Shown: positions 33,399 to 40,648 of the stretch, piece by piece | Position numbering within the stretch: the stretch's first letter is position 1 | Layout: every line of letters starts with the position of its first letter | Source of the DNA: an uncultured Dehalococcoidia bacterium | GTDB taxonomy: Bacteria; Chloroflexota; Dehalococcoidia; Lucifugimonadales; UBA3495 | Direction: 5' to 3' | DNA length: 64,000 nucleotides | NCBI GenBank assembly: GCA_951812625.1 | Contig: CATOSP010000004.1 | Coordinates: 310,001-374,000 of the forward strand | The notes under the pieces: model-generated | What the model was told of the DNA's origin: nothing | What the model saw: only the letters and a program-made list of their open reading frames with translations | Database searches by the model: none | Made by a program: the position numbers and the translations under genes

Positions 33399-34297
33399 AT
33401 GGCGACGAAGAGCACCATGGCTGCGCTGATTACCACCGCGCTTTCCACGAAGGCTACACCTACATTGCGCCCTGAGGAGAGGGCGTCTGCTACCTTGACC
33501 GTGGGCAGTATGACGAGGTCGATGAGCAGGCGCATAACGTAGAGGAGGACGAACCCGAGAACGCCGAAGACCAGGAATGCGGCGATGCTCTCACCCCAGC
33601 CGACGAACTCTCCGAAGACGGCCTTGAGGGTCACCAAGCCGATGGCGATGAGGTTGCCGCCCATGGCGACGCCGACCGCGACGTTGTCGCCTTCGATTTC
33701 GGAGTGGATGTCGAAGGACGTGGTCCACTCGTAGAAGAGAGCGAACACGATAAGCAGGACGAGTCCCATCCCGAAGAAAGCCAGGGCGATCAGGGCCGAC
33801 GTCAGTTCATCAGCGGCGCTTTCGCCAGCCACGGAACCAGCCACCAGCAATCCTACAGCGACGTACATCCCGAATTCGGCCGCACCAGTCCCGACGTTCT
33901 GGTCTTCGATGATCTCCTTCTCGACATTGAACTGGTACAGGACCAGACGGTCCATCAGGAACATCACCACGTTAAGCGCGACGATTCCGGCCAGTGAATA
34001 CAGGAATACCCGCAGCAGGTCGATTGCGAAATTGAGGTCGAACCCCAGGCCCCCGGGGCCGACCAGAGTAAGCGGCTGGTACAGAGCGCCGAGAAAGATG
34101 AGGATCACGCCGAGAAAGTAGCCAGTGAGCTGAAGGGCGACGGCCATGTTGCCCTTTTCGGCAATTTCCTGGTTGACCCTGTAACGGGTGACCACGTCCC
34201 GGACCAACTTGGCGATAATGAGGACGACGAGACCCAGCACCACGAAGGCCAGACCCCGCGGGAATGACTCCAGCGCCCCTACGAATCCCTCGATCAT
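33395..34297 (-). CDS. DUF350 membrane protein, duplicated domain
   Basis: 300 residues with eight hydrophobic segments built from two DUF350 units: EIAEKGNMAVALQLTGYFLG in the first half and EIEGDNVAVGVAMGGNLIA in the second mark the same loop. DUF350 proteins (E. coli YjfL) occur with PspA homologs, polyamine enzymes and lipoproteins in envelope loci. The ATG overlaps the DUF4178 stop (ATGA), so the two are coupled. Function unknown; likely a channel-like or scaffold protein in the cytoplasmic membrane. Confidence 0.87.
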   Translation of the reverse strand: MIEGFVGALESFPRGLAFVVLGLVVLIIAKLVRDVVTRYRVNQEIAEKGNMAVALQLTGYFLGVILIFLGALYQPLTLVGPGGLGFDLNFAIDLLRVFLYSLAGIVALNVVMFLMDRLVLYQFNVEKEIIEDQNVGTGAAEFGMYVAVGLLVAGSVAGESAADELTSALIALAFFGMGLVLLIVFALFYEWTTSFDIHSEIEGDNVAVGVAMGGNLIAIGLVTLKAVFGEFVGWGESIAAFLVFGVLGFVLLYVMRLLIDLVILPTVKVADALSSGRNVGVAFVESAVVISAAMVLFVAI

Positions 34298-34902
34298 CTG
34301 CCCCTCCCTGTTCCAGGATCCAGTCGCTCACCCTGATAGAGGGTGACGCTGTCCGACGACAGGACTTCGCTGAAGACCACCTCGAACGGCCTGCCCTCCC
34401 ACTTGGTTATGGAGAGGATGCGAAGCCCGTCGTCACTGAGGAAGTCCCAGTGGTAGAAAGGCTCGCCTGGGCCGCTACAGTCCCTGTAGAAAAAGACCTC
34501 GGCACTGTTCCGGTAGCGGTAGCCCTGTCCGTCGACGTTGATGAAGTTGTCGATGGAATGCTGCTCGTCGAGTTGTATCAGGTCGTCCTCAGTCAGGCCG
34601 ATGCCGTCCAGCCCTATTGGGTCAGGGTTGCCGGTGGCAGAGACGGACAAGTCGTAGCCGTCGGTCCATTCAACCCAGACGCGGGTTTCTCCATCGGCAC
34701 ATTCCAGCTCGTACCAAGAATCTGGCCCGGTGGTGTAGCGGTGGCGACGCTCTATGAAGAAGTAGCAGTCCTCATACTCCAAGCCCAAGCCGGCGATGGT
34801 GACGACGTCGCCAACCATGGCTGCGCGGACGGAGTCGTCACGGAGTTCGGAGGGCCTCCGGTCCCGGCGGCGCTTGCCGCGGCCGAACAGTGAGCGAAAC
34901 AT
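34294..34902 (-). CDS. DUF4178 domain protein
   Basis: 202 residues. After a basic N-terminus, VGDVVTIAGLGLEYEDCYFFIERRHRY, then YELECADGETRVWVEW, and HWDFLSDDGLRILSITKWEG match the W/Y-rich DUF4178 pattern, which is found beside DUF350 and PspA in many bacteria. No signal or membrane segment. A hairpin right before the start codon includes the ribosome site, so translation may be switchable. Confidence 0.83.
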   Translation of the reverse strand: MFRSLFGRGKRRRDRRPSELRDDSVRAAMVGDVVTIAGLGLEYEDCYFFIERRHRYTTGPDSWYELECADGETRVWVEWTDGYDLSVSATGNPDPIGLDGIGLTEDDLIQLDEQHSIDNFINVDGQGYRYRNSAEVFFYRDCSGPGEPFYHWDFLSDDGLRILSITKWEGRPFEVVFSEVLSSDSVTLYQGERLDPGTGRGR

Positions 34903-34903
34903 G

Positions 34904-34939
34904 CTCTTATCCTTCGGCGTCCCTGCGGAAGGGTAAGAG
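34904..34939 (-). promoter_or_regulatory. Hairpin hiding the DUF4178 ribosome binding site
   Basis: On the minus strand CTCTTACCCTTC and GAAGGATAAGAG pair over 12 bp (one G-T wobble) with a 12-base loop. The 3' arm contains the Shine-Dalgarno GAAGGA and ends one base before the ATG. Confidence 0.55.
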
Positions 34940-35144
34940 TGTAGGAGCAGATGCCATAGAGGTCATGAATTCCGCCTGAACGGGATATGGCCAACCCACT
35001 AGCCTGACAAACTGGAAGGTCTGCCTTGGTGCATGAGTATACTCAGGGGGCTATTGGAGGTCAATCTGGCATCAACTCTCAGCATCTCCGCGTGTTTCGC
35101 GGGCATTTGTTCTCCGGGCCGTACATATTGGTTGGACTATTGGT

Positions 35145-35150
35145 TATAAT
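35145..35150 (+). promoter_or_regulatory. -10 box of the PspA operon
   Basis: A perfect TATAAT in an AT-rich island, 55 bases before the small membrane gene. The -35 is not clear, which would fit an activated or alternative promoter. The rest of 34940-35144 holds no gene I can support. Confidence 0.45.
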
Positions 35151-35205
35151 TTGCCGGACACAGGGTTAGCCCGGTGATACCCACAGGGCGAAGGGAGTTG
35201 TGCGC

Positions 35206-35406
35206 ATGGGAAGGTCAGGCGGCGGAATGTGGTTGCTGGTGGGGATAATGCTGCTGGTGCTGGGATTGCTTATCCAGTCCTCGTTGTTCAAGTGGCTCCT
35301 GGAGTTTATTGGCTGGATTCTCGTCATTATCGGTATAATTGCTATAATCATCGCATTGGTCAGCATGATTTCCGGCAGGGGACGTGACCGGTTTGAGGAC
35401 TACTAG
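35206..35406 (+). CDS. Small two-helix membrane protein, PspA operon
   Basis: 66 residues from ATG 35206 with AGGGAG eight bases upstream. Two hydrophobic helices (WLLVGIMLLVLGLLI and ILVIIGIIAIIIALVSMI) joined by a short loop, with a charged C-terminal tail. It could be the membrane contact for PspA, in the way PspB/PspC serve in E. coli, although it shows no sequence likeness to them. 56 bases before pspA. Confidence 0.7.
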   Translation: MGRSGGGMWLLVGIMLLVLGLLIQSSLFKWLLEFIGWILVIIGIIAIIIALVSMISGRGRDRFEDY

Positions 35407-35462
35407 ACTCTTCGTCCGGCCATCCTTGCTTTCGAGACCAGGAAATTGATTGGAGGTGCGCC

Positions 35463-36206
35463 GTGGGAGTGCTGTCACGGATGTCCACGATAGTTAAGTC
35501 CAAGATGAACCGGATTCTTGACCAGGCGGAGGACCCCAACGAGACCCTGGATTACTCCTATGAGAAGCAGTTGGAGATGCTCCGCAACGTCAAGCGCGGC
35601 GTTGTGGAGATGGTGGCCGCGAAACGGCAAATCCAGCAGCAGGCGACCAAGGTGCAGCAGAACGTGACCAAGCTGGATGCTCAGGCGAGGCAGGCGATGG
35701 AGGCCGGGCGGGAAGACCTGGCGAGGATGGCCCTGCAGAGAAAGCAGGCCGCGGTCCTTGAACTCCAGGGGCTTGACGAACAGATCGCCGGCATGGAGTT
35801 GGAGCAGGAGAAGCTGACCCAGGCGGAGCAGAGGCTACAGACTAAAGTGACTGCCTTCCGTTCCAAGAAGGAGGTCATCAAGGCCCAGTACAACGCGGCC
35901 CAGGCGCAAGTCCGAATCGGGGCAGCGCTTGGCGGCATATCCGAGGAGATGAGCGACGTCGGTCTCGCCGTGGAACGCGCCGAGATGAAGACAGACAAGA
36001 TGCGAGCCCGGGCCGGGGCGATCGACGAGTTGGCCGCCGCTGGAGTCCTGGATGACGGTTCCGGCAAGGATGACATCTCCAGGGAACTGGACAGGATGCT
36101 GACCGACCAGAACGTTGAGGATGAACTGGCCAGCCTGAAGGCCTCGCTGCCCAGCTCCGGACAGGGCACAAGCGATAGTGGTCGGTTGCCGGAGGGCCGG
36201 GCATGA
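35463..36206 (+). CDS. pspA: PspA/IM30 (Vipp1) family protein
   Basis: 247 residues starting at GTG 35463 with GGAGGT five bases upstream. The family N-terminus (MGVLSRMSTIVKSKMNRILDQAEDP) forms the membrane-binding amphipathic helix, followed by a long coiled coil with KRQIQQQ and KLTQAEQRLQTKVTAFRSKK, the most conserved PspA stretch. PspA rings or filaments bind and stabilise damaged membrane. The gene is followed, overlapping, by PspAA, as in other lineages with this pair. Confidence 0.95.
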   Translation: MGVLSRMSTIVKSKMNRILDQAEDPNETLDYSYEKQLEMLRNVKRGVVEMVAAKRQIQQQATKVQQNVTKLDAQARQAMEAGREDLARMALQRKQAAVLELQGLDEQIAGMELEQEKLTQAEQRLQTKVTAFRSKKEVIKAQYNAAQAQVRIGAALGGISEEMSDVGLAVERAEMKTDKMRARAGAIDELAAAGVLDDGSGKDDISRELDRMLTDQNVEDELASLKASLPSSGQGTSDSGRLPEGRA

Positions 36207-36481
36207 TCGTGCGAATCACCAACGAGGGTCAGTACAACCTTCCCGGCTCCTACATCGACGACCTGAACCAACTGGATAATGACCTGGTGGAGGCGGTGGA
36301 GGAAGAGGACGAAGCCAAGTTCCAGGAGTTGCTGTCGCGGATGCTGGGGATGGTCCGGGAGAACGGTTCGCCGGTTCCCGTGGACGAGCTGGTTGAGTCG
36401 GACCTGATCCTGCCGGAACCGGACCTGACCCTGCTGGAAGCCGAAGAGATGTTTGTGGGCGAGGGTCTGCTTCCGGGGTAG
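36203..36481 (+). CDS. PspAA (PspA-associated) domain protein
   Basis: 92 residues matching the PspA-associated domain along its length: MIVRITNEGQYNL, DLNQLDNDLVEAVEEEDEAKF, SPVPVDELVESDLILPEPDL and a GEGLLPG end. The ATG overlaps the pspA stop (ATGA). It is thought to work with PspA in envelope stress. Followed by two hairpins. Confidence 0.9.
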   Translation: MIVRITNEGQYNLPGSYIDDLNQLDNDLVEAVEEEDEAKFQELLSRMLGMVRENGSPVPVDELVESDLILPEPDLTLLEAEEMFVGEGLLPG

Positions 36482-36496
36482 ACGCCTGCGTGTCAG

Positions 36497-36517
36497 CCAC
36501 CGGTCCAAGGCCGGTGG
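36497..36517 (+). terminator. Hairpin after pspAA
   Basis: CCACCGG / CCGGTGG stem, 7 bp, 7-base loop, 15 bases after the stop, followed by GATTCTGTTC. Confidence 0.5.
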
Positions 36518-36540
36518 GATTCTGTTCAGAGGAGCATTTG

Positions 36541-36566
36541 CGCCCCCGGCATGGCCGGGGGCGTTT
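36541..36566. terminator. Strong GC hairpin with T tract
   Basis: CGCCCCCGGC - ATG - GCCGGGGGCG, a perfect 10-bp stem, followed by TTTCGCTT on the plus strand. It separates the convergent pspAA and DUF35 genes and can act in both directions. Confidence 0.8.
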
Positions 36567-36601
36567 CGCTTACCCTGTGCGAAGGCTTTGCGCCGCGACT
36601 G

Positions 36602-37018
36602 CTAGGCGGGCTCGAACATCGGGAGGGAGACTTCTCCCTCACCCTGGTCTTCCCAACGCAGCTTGACCCGCATACCACACTGGATGTCGGTAGTCGGGTC
36701 CTGGACACCCACGATGTTGGTCATGATGCGAAATCCCTCGTCGAGGTCGACGTAGGCTACCGCATATGCGCCAAGGTCCTTGAAGGCCGGGTGTCGACTC
36801 TGGACGATGACGCTGAAAGTATAGACAGTCCCCAAGCCCTGGGACACGTTCCACCCGGTGTCGTCTGACCCGCAGTAGGTACAGTGACGGCGGGGATAGA
36901 AGATGACGCCGTTGCAGCGGTTGCAGGTCTGGTAGGTCAGTTCGTGGCGCTTGGTGGCTTCCCAGAAGGACTCGGTGTCGCTCTCAGGGAACCTGGGTTG
37001 TGGCCTTAACGGTGCCAT
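36602..37018 (-). CDS. Zn-ribbon/OB-fold (DUF35) protein
   Basis: 138 residues with the DUF35 plan: an N-terminal helix (ESFWEATKRHELTYQTC), a rubredoxin-like zinc ribbon (Cys32, Cys35, Cys46, Cys49) and an OB fold (GTVYTFSVI, AYAVAYVDLDEG, GMRVKLRW). DUF35 proteins bind thiolase-like enzymes, as in the Ltp2-ChsH2 aldolase of steroid side-chain degradation. The thiolase-like gene is 73 bases upstream on the same strand. Confidence 0.92.
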   Translation of the reverse strand: MAPLRPQPRFPESDTESFWEATKRHELTYQTCNRCNGVIFYPRRHCTYCGSDDTGWNVSQGLGTVYTFSVIVQSRHPAFKDLGAYAVAYVDLDEGFRIMTNIVGVQDPTTDIQCGMRVKLRWEDQGEGEVSLPMFEPA

Positions 37019-37091
37019 AGTATTGCAACTCCTGTTTGATAATCCTGGGTTGACGGTCCGGGACTGGGTTGCGGTCGCTGGCGACCGGTCG

Positions 37092-38288
37092 CTAGTCTGC
37101 AGCCAGGACCGTTACGCCGGTGGCGTGGCGGGAACCGAGTTGGCCGCCGTTACCCACGGCCACGGCCAGCTTGGCGCCATCGACCTGGGAGGTGGACTCG
37201 CCGCGCAACTGGCGGGTGGCTTCCATCAGGAGGAAGATTCCCCTTGCGCCGGGGTGGTTGGACGACAGGCCACCGCCGTCGGTGTTGATGGTCGGCTTGC
37301 GTGGGTCGTCGAAGTGGAGCTTGCCGTCGCTGACGAAGTCGCCGCCCTCGCCCTTGGTGCAGAAGCCCAGGTCTTCGATCATGCACATGACTGTTATGCT
37401 GAAGGAATCGTAGGCCATCAGGATGTCAATCTCGGAGGGGGAGACTCCGGCCTCTGCGAAGGCGACAGGGGCAGACTGGGCCCCGGCGCTGACGGTGATG
37501 TCGCCGCCGTTCTCACGGTACTTGGTGGCCTCGCCAGCGCCGATTATCCATACGGGCTTCTTGCGGGCGTTGCGGGCCATCTCAGGAGAGGCGATGAGCA
37601 CTGCGCCGCCCCCGTCGGAAACCATGCAGCACTCCAGCAGGTGGAGCGGATAGGCGATTATGCGGGAGTCGAGAACGTCTTCGACGCTGATCTCCCGGAC
37701 GCCGACGAACTCGAGGTCGGTCATGGCCTTGACCGCCTCGGGGTTGCGCATGGCGTGGCGGCGGGTGGCCACGGATATGGCGGCGAACTGTTCGTCTGTG
37801 GTGCCGTACTGATGCTTATGGCGCTGCTTGACCATTGCGTAATTGCCGATGAGTGTGAGGCCCCAGGGGTCTTCCATGTTGTTCAGCATGTTGGAGACGC
37901 CCTGGCCCGTCGCTCCCGCGGTTCCGATGGCCCTGCGGTCGGAATGGGCGGTGGAGCCGTAGGTAATCAGGGCGAGGTTGCACTTGCCCTGTGCGATCAT
38001 GCGCATGGCATGGTTGGCGTGGAACTCGTATGAGGTGCCGCCGACGGAAGTGTTGTCAATGACTTTGGGCTTGAACCCGAAGTATTCGCAAATCCCCAGG
38101 CCACCTATGCCCTGGTCGGTGCCGGTGTCGTAGACGGCGTCCACGTCCTGCCAGGTAAATCCGGCGTCTTCCAGGGCCTTGGCAGCGCATGACGCCTTGA
38201 TTTGGAGCGCGTTGGTGCCGGGTCCGACGACCCGCAAGGGATATTCGTTGATACCCACGATGGCTGCTATACGGCTGTCTCTAGGCAT
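37092..38288 (-). CDS. Thiolase-fold protein lacking the catalytic cysteines
   Basis: 398 residues of the SCP2-thiolase type (KASCAAKALEDAGF, YPLHLLECCMVSDGGGAVLI, GLSSNHPGARGIFLLMEA). The nucleophile position reads NTSVGGTS, Ser instead of Cys, and the C-terminal CxG motif is AVGNGGQLG, without Cys. The His of the NHPG motif remains. With the DUF35 partner this fits the retro-aldolase type (Ltp2-ChsH2) or another C-C lyase rather than a true thiolase. An operon with the DUF35 gene downstream; CoA substrate unknown. Confidence 0.88.
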   Translation of the reverse strand: MPRDSRIAAIVGINEYPLRVVGPGTNALQIKASCAAKALEDAGFTWQDVDAVYDTGTDQGIGGLGICEYFGFKPKVIDNTSVGGTSYEFHANHAMRMIAQGKCNLALITYGSTAHSDRRAIGTAGATGQGVSNMLNNMEDPWGLTLIGNYAMVKQRHKHQYGTTDEQFAAISVATRRHAMRNPEAVKAMTDLEFVGVREISVEDVLDSRIIAYPLHLLECCMVSDGGGAVLIASPEMARNARKKPVWIIGAGEATKYRENGGDITVSAGAQSAPVAFAEAGVSPSEIDILMAYDSFSITVMCMIEDLGFCTKGEGGDFVSDGKLHFDDPRKPTINTDGGGLSSNHPGARGIFLLMEATRQLRGESTSQVDGAKLAVAVGNGGQLGSRHATGVTVLAAD

Positions 38289-38338
38289 CCTCTGTTACCA
38301 CCTCCTCGGGAGTGTATGAGTTGAGAGTGTGTCGTGTC

Positions 38339-38470
38339 TTAGTCCAGGAAGGGTTGTGTCGTGGCGTCAGGTTTCTCGGCTCTGGCCTCATCCGGGTCGA
38401 AGCCGAGACAGGTGCGGTCGATATTTGCGCCCCAGTTGTAGGACAGCATCCTGACAGCGCATAAGGTCAT
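38339..38470 (-). CDS. Possible small protein upstream of the thiolase-like gene
   Basis: 43 codons from ATG 38470, which has GGGAGG six bases upstream, better than most genes here. The peptide has two Cys and an acidic tail (FDPDEARAEKPDA). The frame opens further to 38593 with no ribosome site. It lies 50 bases before the thiolase-like gene. I do not recognise it and it may be a leader peptide or chance frame. The rest of 38289-38592 shows nothing else. Confidence 0.35.
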   Translation of the reverse strand: MTLCAVRMLSYNWGANIDRTCLGFDPDEARAEKPDATTQPFLD

Positions 38471-38592
38471 GCCAAGCCTCCCCGGCTGGGGCGGATTATA
38501 GCGGAGCATGGCAATGGGGATAAAGGTCTTGGCCGCCGCTTCGGGATCGAGGCGAATTTGACATTGCCGGCAGTTGGGGCTAGATTGAGTCA

Positions 38593-39162
38593 ATGCGCAT
38601 AGGCTTGGTTACCGACACCCACCTGCCCGCCCTCATCCGAACCCCCGACGCGATGGGCCCCGAACCTGCAACTTTCTTCTCCTCCGTAGACCTGATTCTG
38701 CACGGGGGGGACCTTACCTCTCCCATCATCCTCGACTGGCTGGAGCAGTTTGCGCCGGTGCTGTGCTCCACCGGGAACAACGACCCCCTGACCGACTCGC
38801 GGATGCAGGAAGTCCAGATGCTGGACATCGAGGGCTGGCGGATCGGGATGGTACATATTCTGGACCGGGAATTCAGACCTATCGATGAACTCCAGGAGGC
38901 ATTTCCTGCGCCTGTGGATATAATCGTGTCCGGGCATACGCACCTGGAGCAGCTGGAGCTACGGGAAGGGGTGGTGCTGGTGAACAGCGGCAGCCTAACC
39001 TATCCCCAGCACAAGGAACTGCGTCTTGGCGGTGTGGGTCTGCTGGAGTTGGGTCCAGGAAATTTGCACGCTGAGATCATCCCCATCGGGGAAACACCGG
39101 GCAAGCCCAACCCCGTCAAGGCTATGACGCTGGACTACATTCCCGGAGATGGGCCAGCCTAG
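38593..39162 (+). CDS. YfcE/MJ0936-type metallophosphoesterase
   Basis: 189 residues. Metal ligands of the small calcineurin-like phosphodiesterases are present: DTH (8-10), HGGDL, GNND and the C-terminal GHTH; the middle ligand usually reading HG is VH here (MVHIL). The family cleaves phosphodiesters such as cyclic nucleotides or bis-pNPP in vitro; physiological substrates are mostly unknown. Alone on the plus strand, divergent from the thiolase operon. Confidence 0.88.
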   Translation: MRIGLVTDTHLPALIRTPDAMGPEPATFFSSVDLILHGGDLTSPIILDWLEQFAPVLCSTGNNDPLTDSRMQEVQMLDIEGWRIGMVHILDREFRPIDELQEAFPAPVDIIVSGHTHLEQLELREGVVLVNSGSLTYPQHKELRLGGVGLLELGPGNLHAEIIPIGETPGKPNPVKAMTLDYIPGDGPA

Positions 39163-39240
39163 CAGCAGTCTGTCCCCGGCGCCCCATAGCTCCCCCTCTA
39201 CTGACCCAGAACCAGTCACTTCCATTCAAGCCGTTCCGCA

Positions 39241-39798
39241 TCAGATTGGCAGCACAGGCTCGGTGCGTTCCTCGGGCAGGTCTATGTCGAAGGTGTTGGC
39301 ATTGATGGCAAGCAGGGCGTAGTAGCCAATCAGGGTGGTCAACTCAGTCAATCCCTGTGCTCCGAACTGGTCTATGCCGACCTGGAACGCCTCCTGGCTC
39401 ACCCTACGGTTGTTGAAGAACTCCGTTCCCACCCGGACGACTGCGGCCTCGTCAGGCGGCATATCCGGGAGAGGTTGCCGGTCCCGGATGGCGTTCACGA
39501 GGGCGTCGCTCAGTCCGGCCGACCTACCCCTGGCGGCGTGGGCGTTCCAGATGAACTGGCAGTCGGTGGCGCGGGCGGTGATGAGCATGGCGAGCTGCTG
39601 GATTCTGTCAGGAAGGGACGATTCCTGGCGGAGGTAGTCCGCGAGGTGGTTGCAACGGCGGCGCATCTCGGGGCTGTTAATCATCGCGGAGCCGGGGCCG
39701 GACGCGACCACGCCACCGCTGTTGGCGGTCTCATGGTCGAAGGCTTCCAGGAACTGCTCCGGCACGTTTTCCCTGGTCAGTACGGGTGCTCGGGCCAT
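39241..39798 (-). CDS. Carboxymuconolactone decarboxylase-family protein
   Basis: 185 residues from ATG 39798 with AAGGAGGGG upstream; the frame opens to 39927 but that part is not protein-like. All-helical AhpD/CMD fold: LAMLITARATDCQFIWNAHAARG, with one Cys and one His of the active-site helix, then EFFNNRRVSQEAF and GLTELTTLIGYYALLA. The CxxC pair of AhpD is absent, so peroxidase activity is unlikely; decarboxylase or isomerase is possible. Confidence 0.85.
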   Translation of the reverse strand: MARAPVLTRENVPEQFLEAFDHETANSGGVVASGPGSAMINSPEMRRRCNHLADYLRQESSLPDRIQQLAMLITARATDCQFIWNAHAARGRSAGLSDALVNAIRDRQPLPDMPPDEAAVVRVGTEFFNNRRVSQEAFQVGIDQFGAQGLTELTTLIGYYALLAINANTFDIDLPEERTEPVLPI

Positions 39799-39997
39799 GA
39801 TTCCCCTCCTTGGCGATTGTTGTGAAAACGGTGGCGCGGGCCTGAAGTACTTGGTCAAGAGTGGACACGACGAATCATAGCCACGGGCATGGGGGTTGGC
39901 AAGGATGGAACATCCGCCCATGGCCATGCCACTGCTCCGGCTGTTGCAACACCTTTCGATACTTTGCAGGCCTCTTATAGGCCACTGCTTGCTGGCC

Positions 39998-40026
39998 TTG
40001 ACACTGGTGGCCCCAGACCCTAGCCT
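39998..40026 (+). promoter_or_regulatory. Promoter of the UGSC selenoprotein gene
   Basis: Perfect -35 TTGACA (39998-40003), 17-base spacer, TAGCCT (40021-40026). The -10 is modest. Leader about 60 bases. The remaining sequence from 39799 to 39997 has no supported gene. Confidence 0.45.
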
Positions 40027-40094
40027 GCTAATATGCCGGGCTGGCCCCTCCGGGTTGCTGGCCCCTACCGGACCGATGCAGTGGAGAATAAATT

Positions 40095-40640
40095 ATGACT
40101 GTCAGCGCTGCGCGCACTCTTGTAGTATTGGACCCGACAGCTCCTCCCAGGGAACTGCGTGAGACCATGGCGCCCCGCCTGCCGGACCTGCGGGGCAGGC
40201 CGGTGGGGTTCCTGTGGAACAACAAGCCCAACGGGGATGTGCTGTTTCGCAGGCTGGAGGAGTTGCTGCGGGAGAAGTATGAGATCAGCCGCGCCACCCA
40301 CAGGGGCAAGCCCACTGCGTCGGTCGGCGCATCGGAGCAGGTGCTGGATGAACTGGCGGCCGGCAGCGACGGGGTGATCGTCGGGCTGGCAGATTGAGGG
40401 TCCTGCACGTCGTGGAGTATCCACGACTCGGTGGAGTTGGAGCGGCGGGGAGTCCCCACCGTTACGGTGTGCACACATCTCTTCCAGCGGTTGGGAAACG
40501 TGGAGCGGCGCTCGCTGGGGATGGCGGAACTCGCAATGGCGGTGACTGAGCATCCTCTGGGCGGTCTCAAGCCAGAGGCGGTCTTGAGGAAGGCTGACGA
40601 CCTGCTCCCGTTGATCGTATCAGGACTGACCGGGCCCTAA
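40095..40640 (+). CDS. UGSC-family selenoprotein (in-frame TGA = selenocysteine)
   Basis: 181 residues if the TGA at 40395-40397 is read as selenocysteine (residue 101). The codons TGA-GGG-TCC-TGC give U-G-S-C, the name-giving motif of the UGSC selenoprotein family, and the frame continues without break: TSWSIHDSVELERRGVPTVTV, then PLGGLKPEAV to a TAA at the end. The N-terminal part (PVGFLWNNKPNGDVLFRRLE) also fits the family. A hairpin with the features of a bacterial SECIS follows the TGA. GGAG nine bases before ATG. The redox substrate of UGSC proteins is unknown; U-x-x-C suggests a thioredoxin-like thiol reaction. Confidence 0.92.
40409..40427 (+). promoter_or_regulatory. Bacterial SECIS-like hairpin
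   Basis: GTCGTGG - AGTAT - CCACGAC, a perfect 7-bp stem with a 5-base loop. The loop begins 18 bases after the TGA and has G in its second position, both typical of SelB-binding SECIS elements inside bacterial selenoprotein genes. Confidence 0.75.
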
Positions 40641-40648
40641 GGGTTGGG

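Noticed and set aside
34264..34893. Open frame of 209 codons on the plus strand
   Set aside because: Antisense to DUF4178, which has a coupled start with DUF350 and a family match.
35681..36508. Open frame of 275 codons on the minus strand
   Set aside because: Antisense to pspA and pspAA.
36951..38033. Open frame of 360 codons on the plus strand
   Set aside because: It runs antisense to the thiolase-like gene, which has clear family motifs; the translated sequence is Gly/Val-rich shadow without domains.
40095..40397. A complete 100-residue protein ending at TGA
   Set aside because: The same frame continues with a strong family match after the TGA and a SECIS-like hairpin follows, so the TGA is read as selenocysteine.
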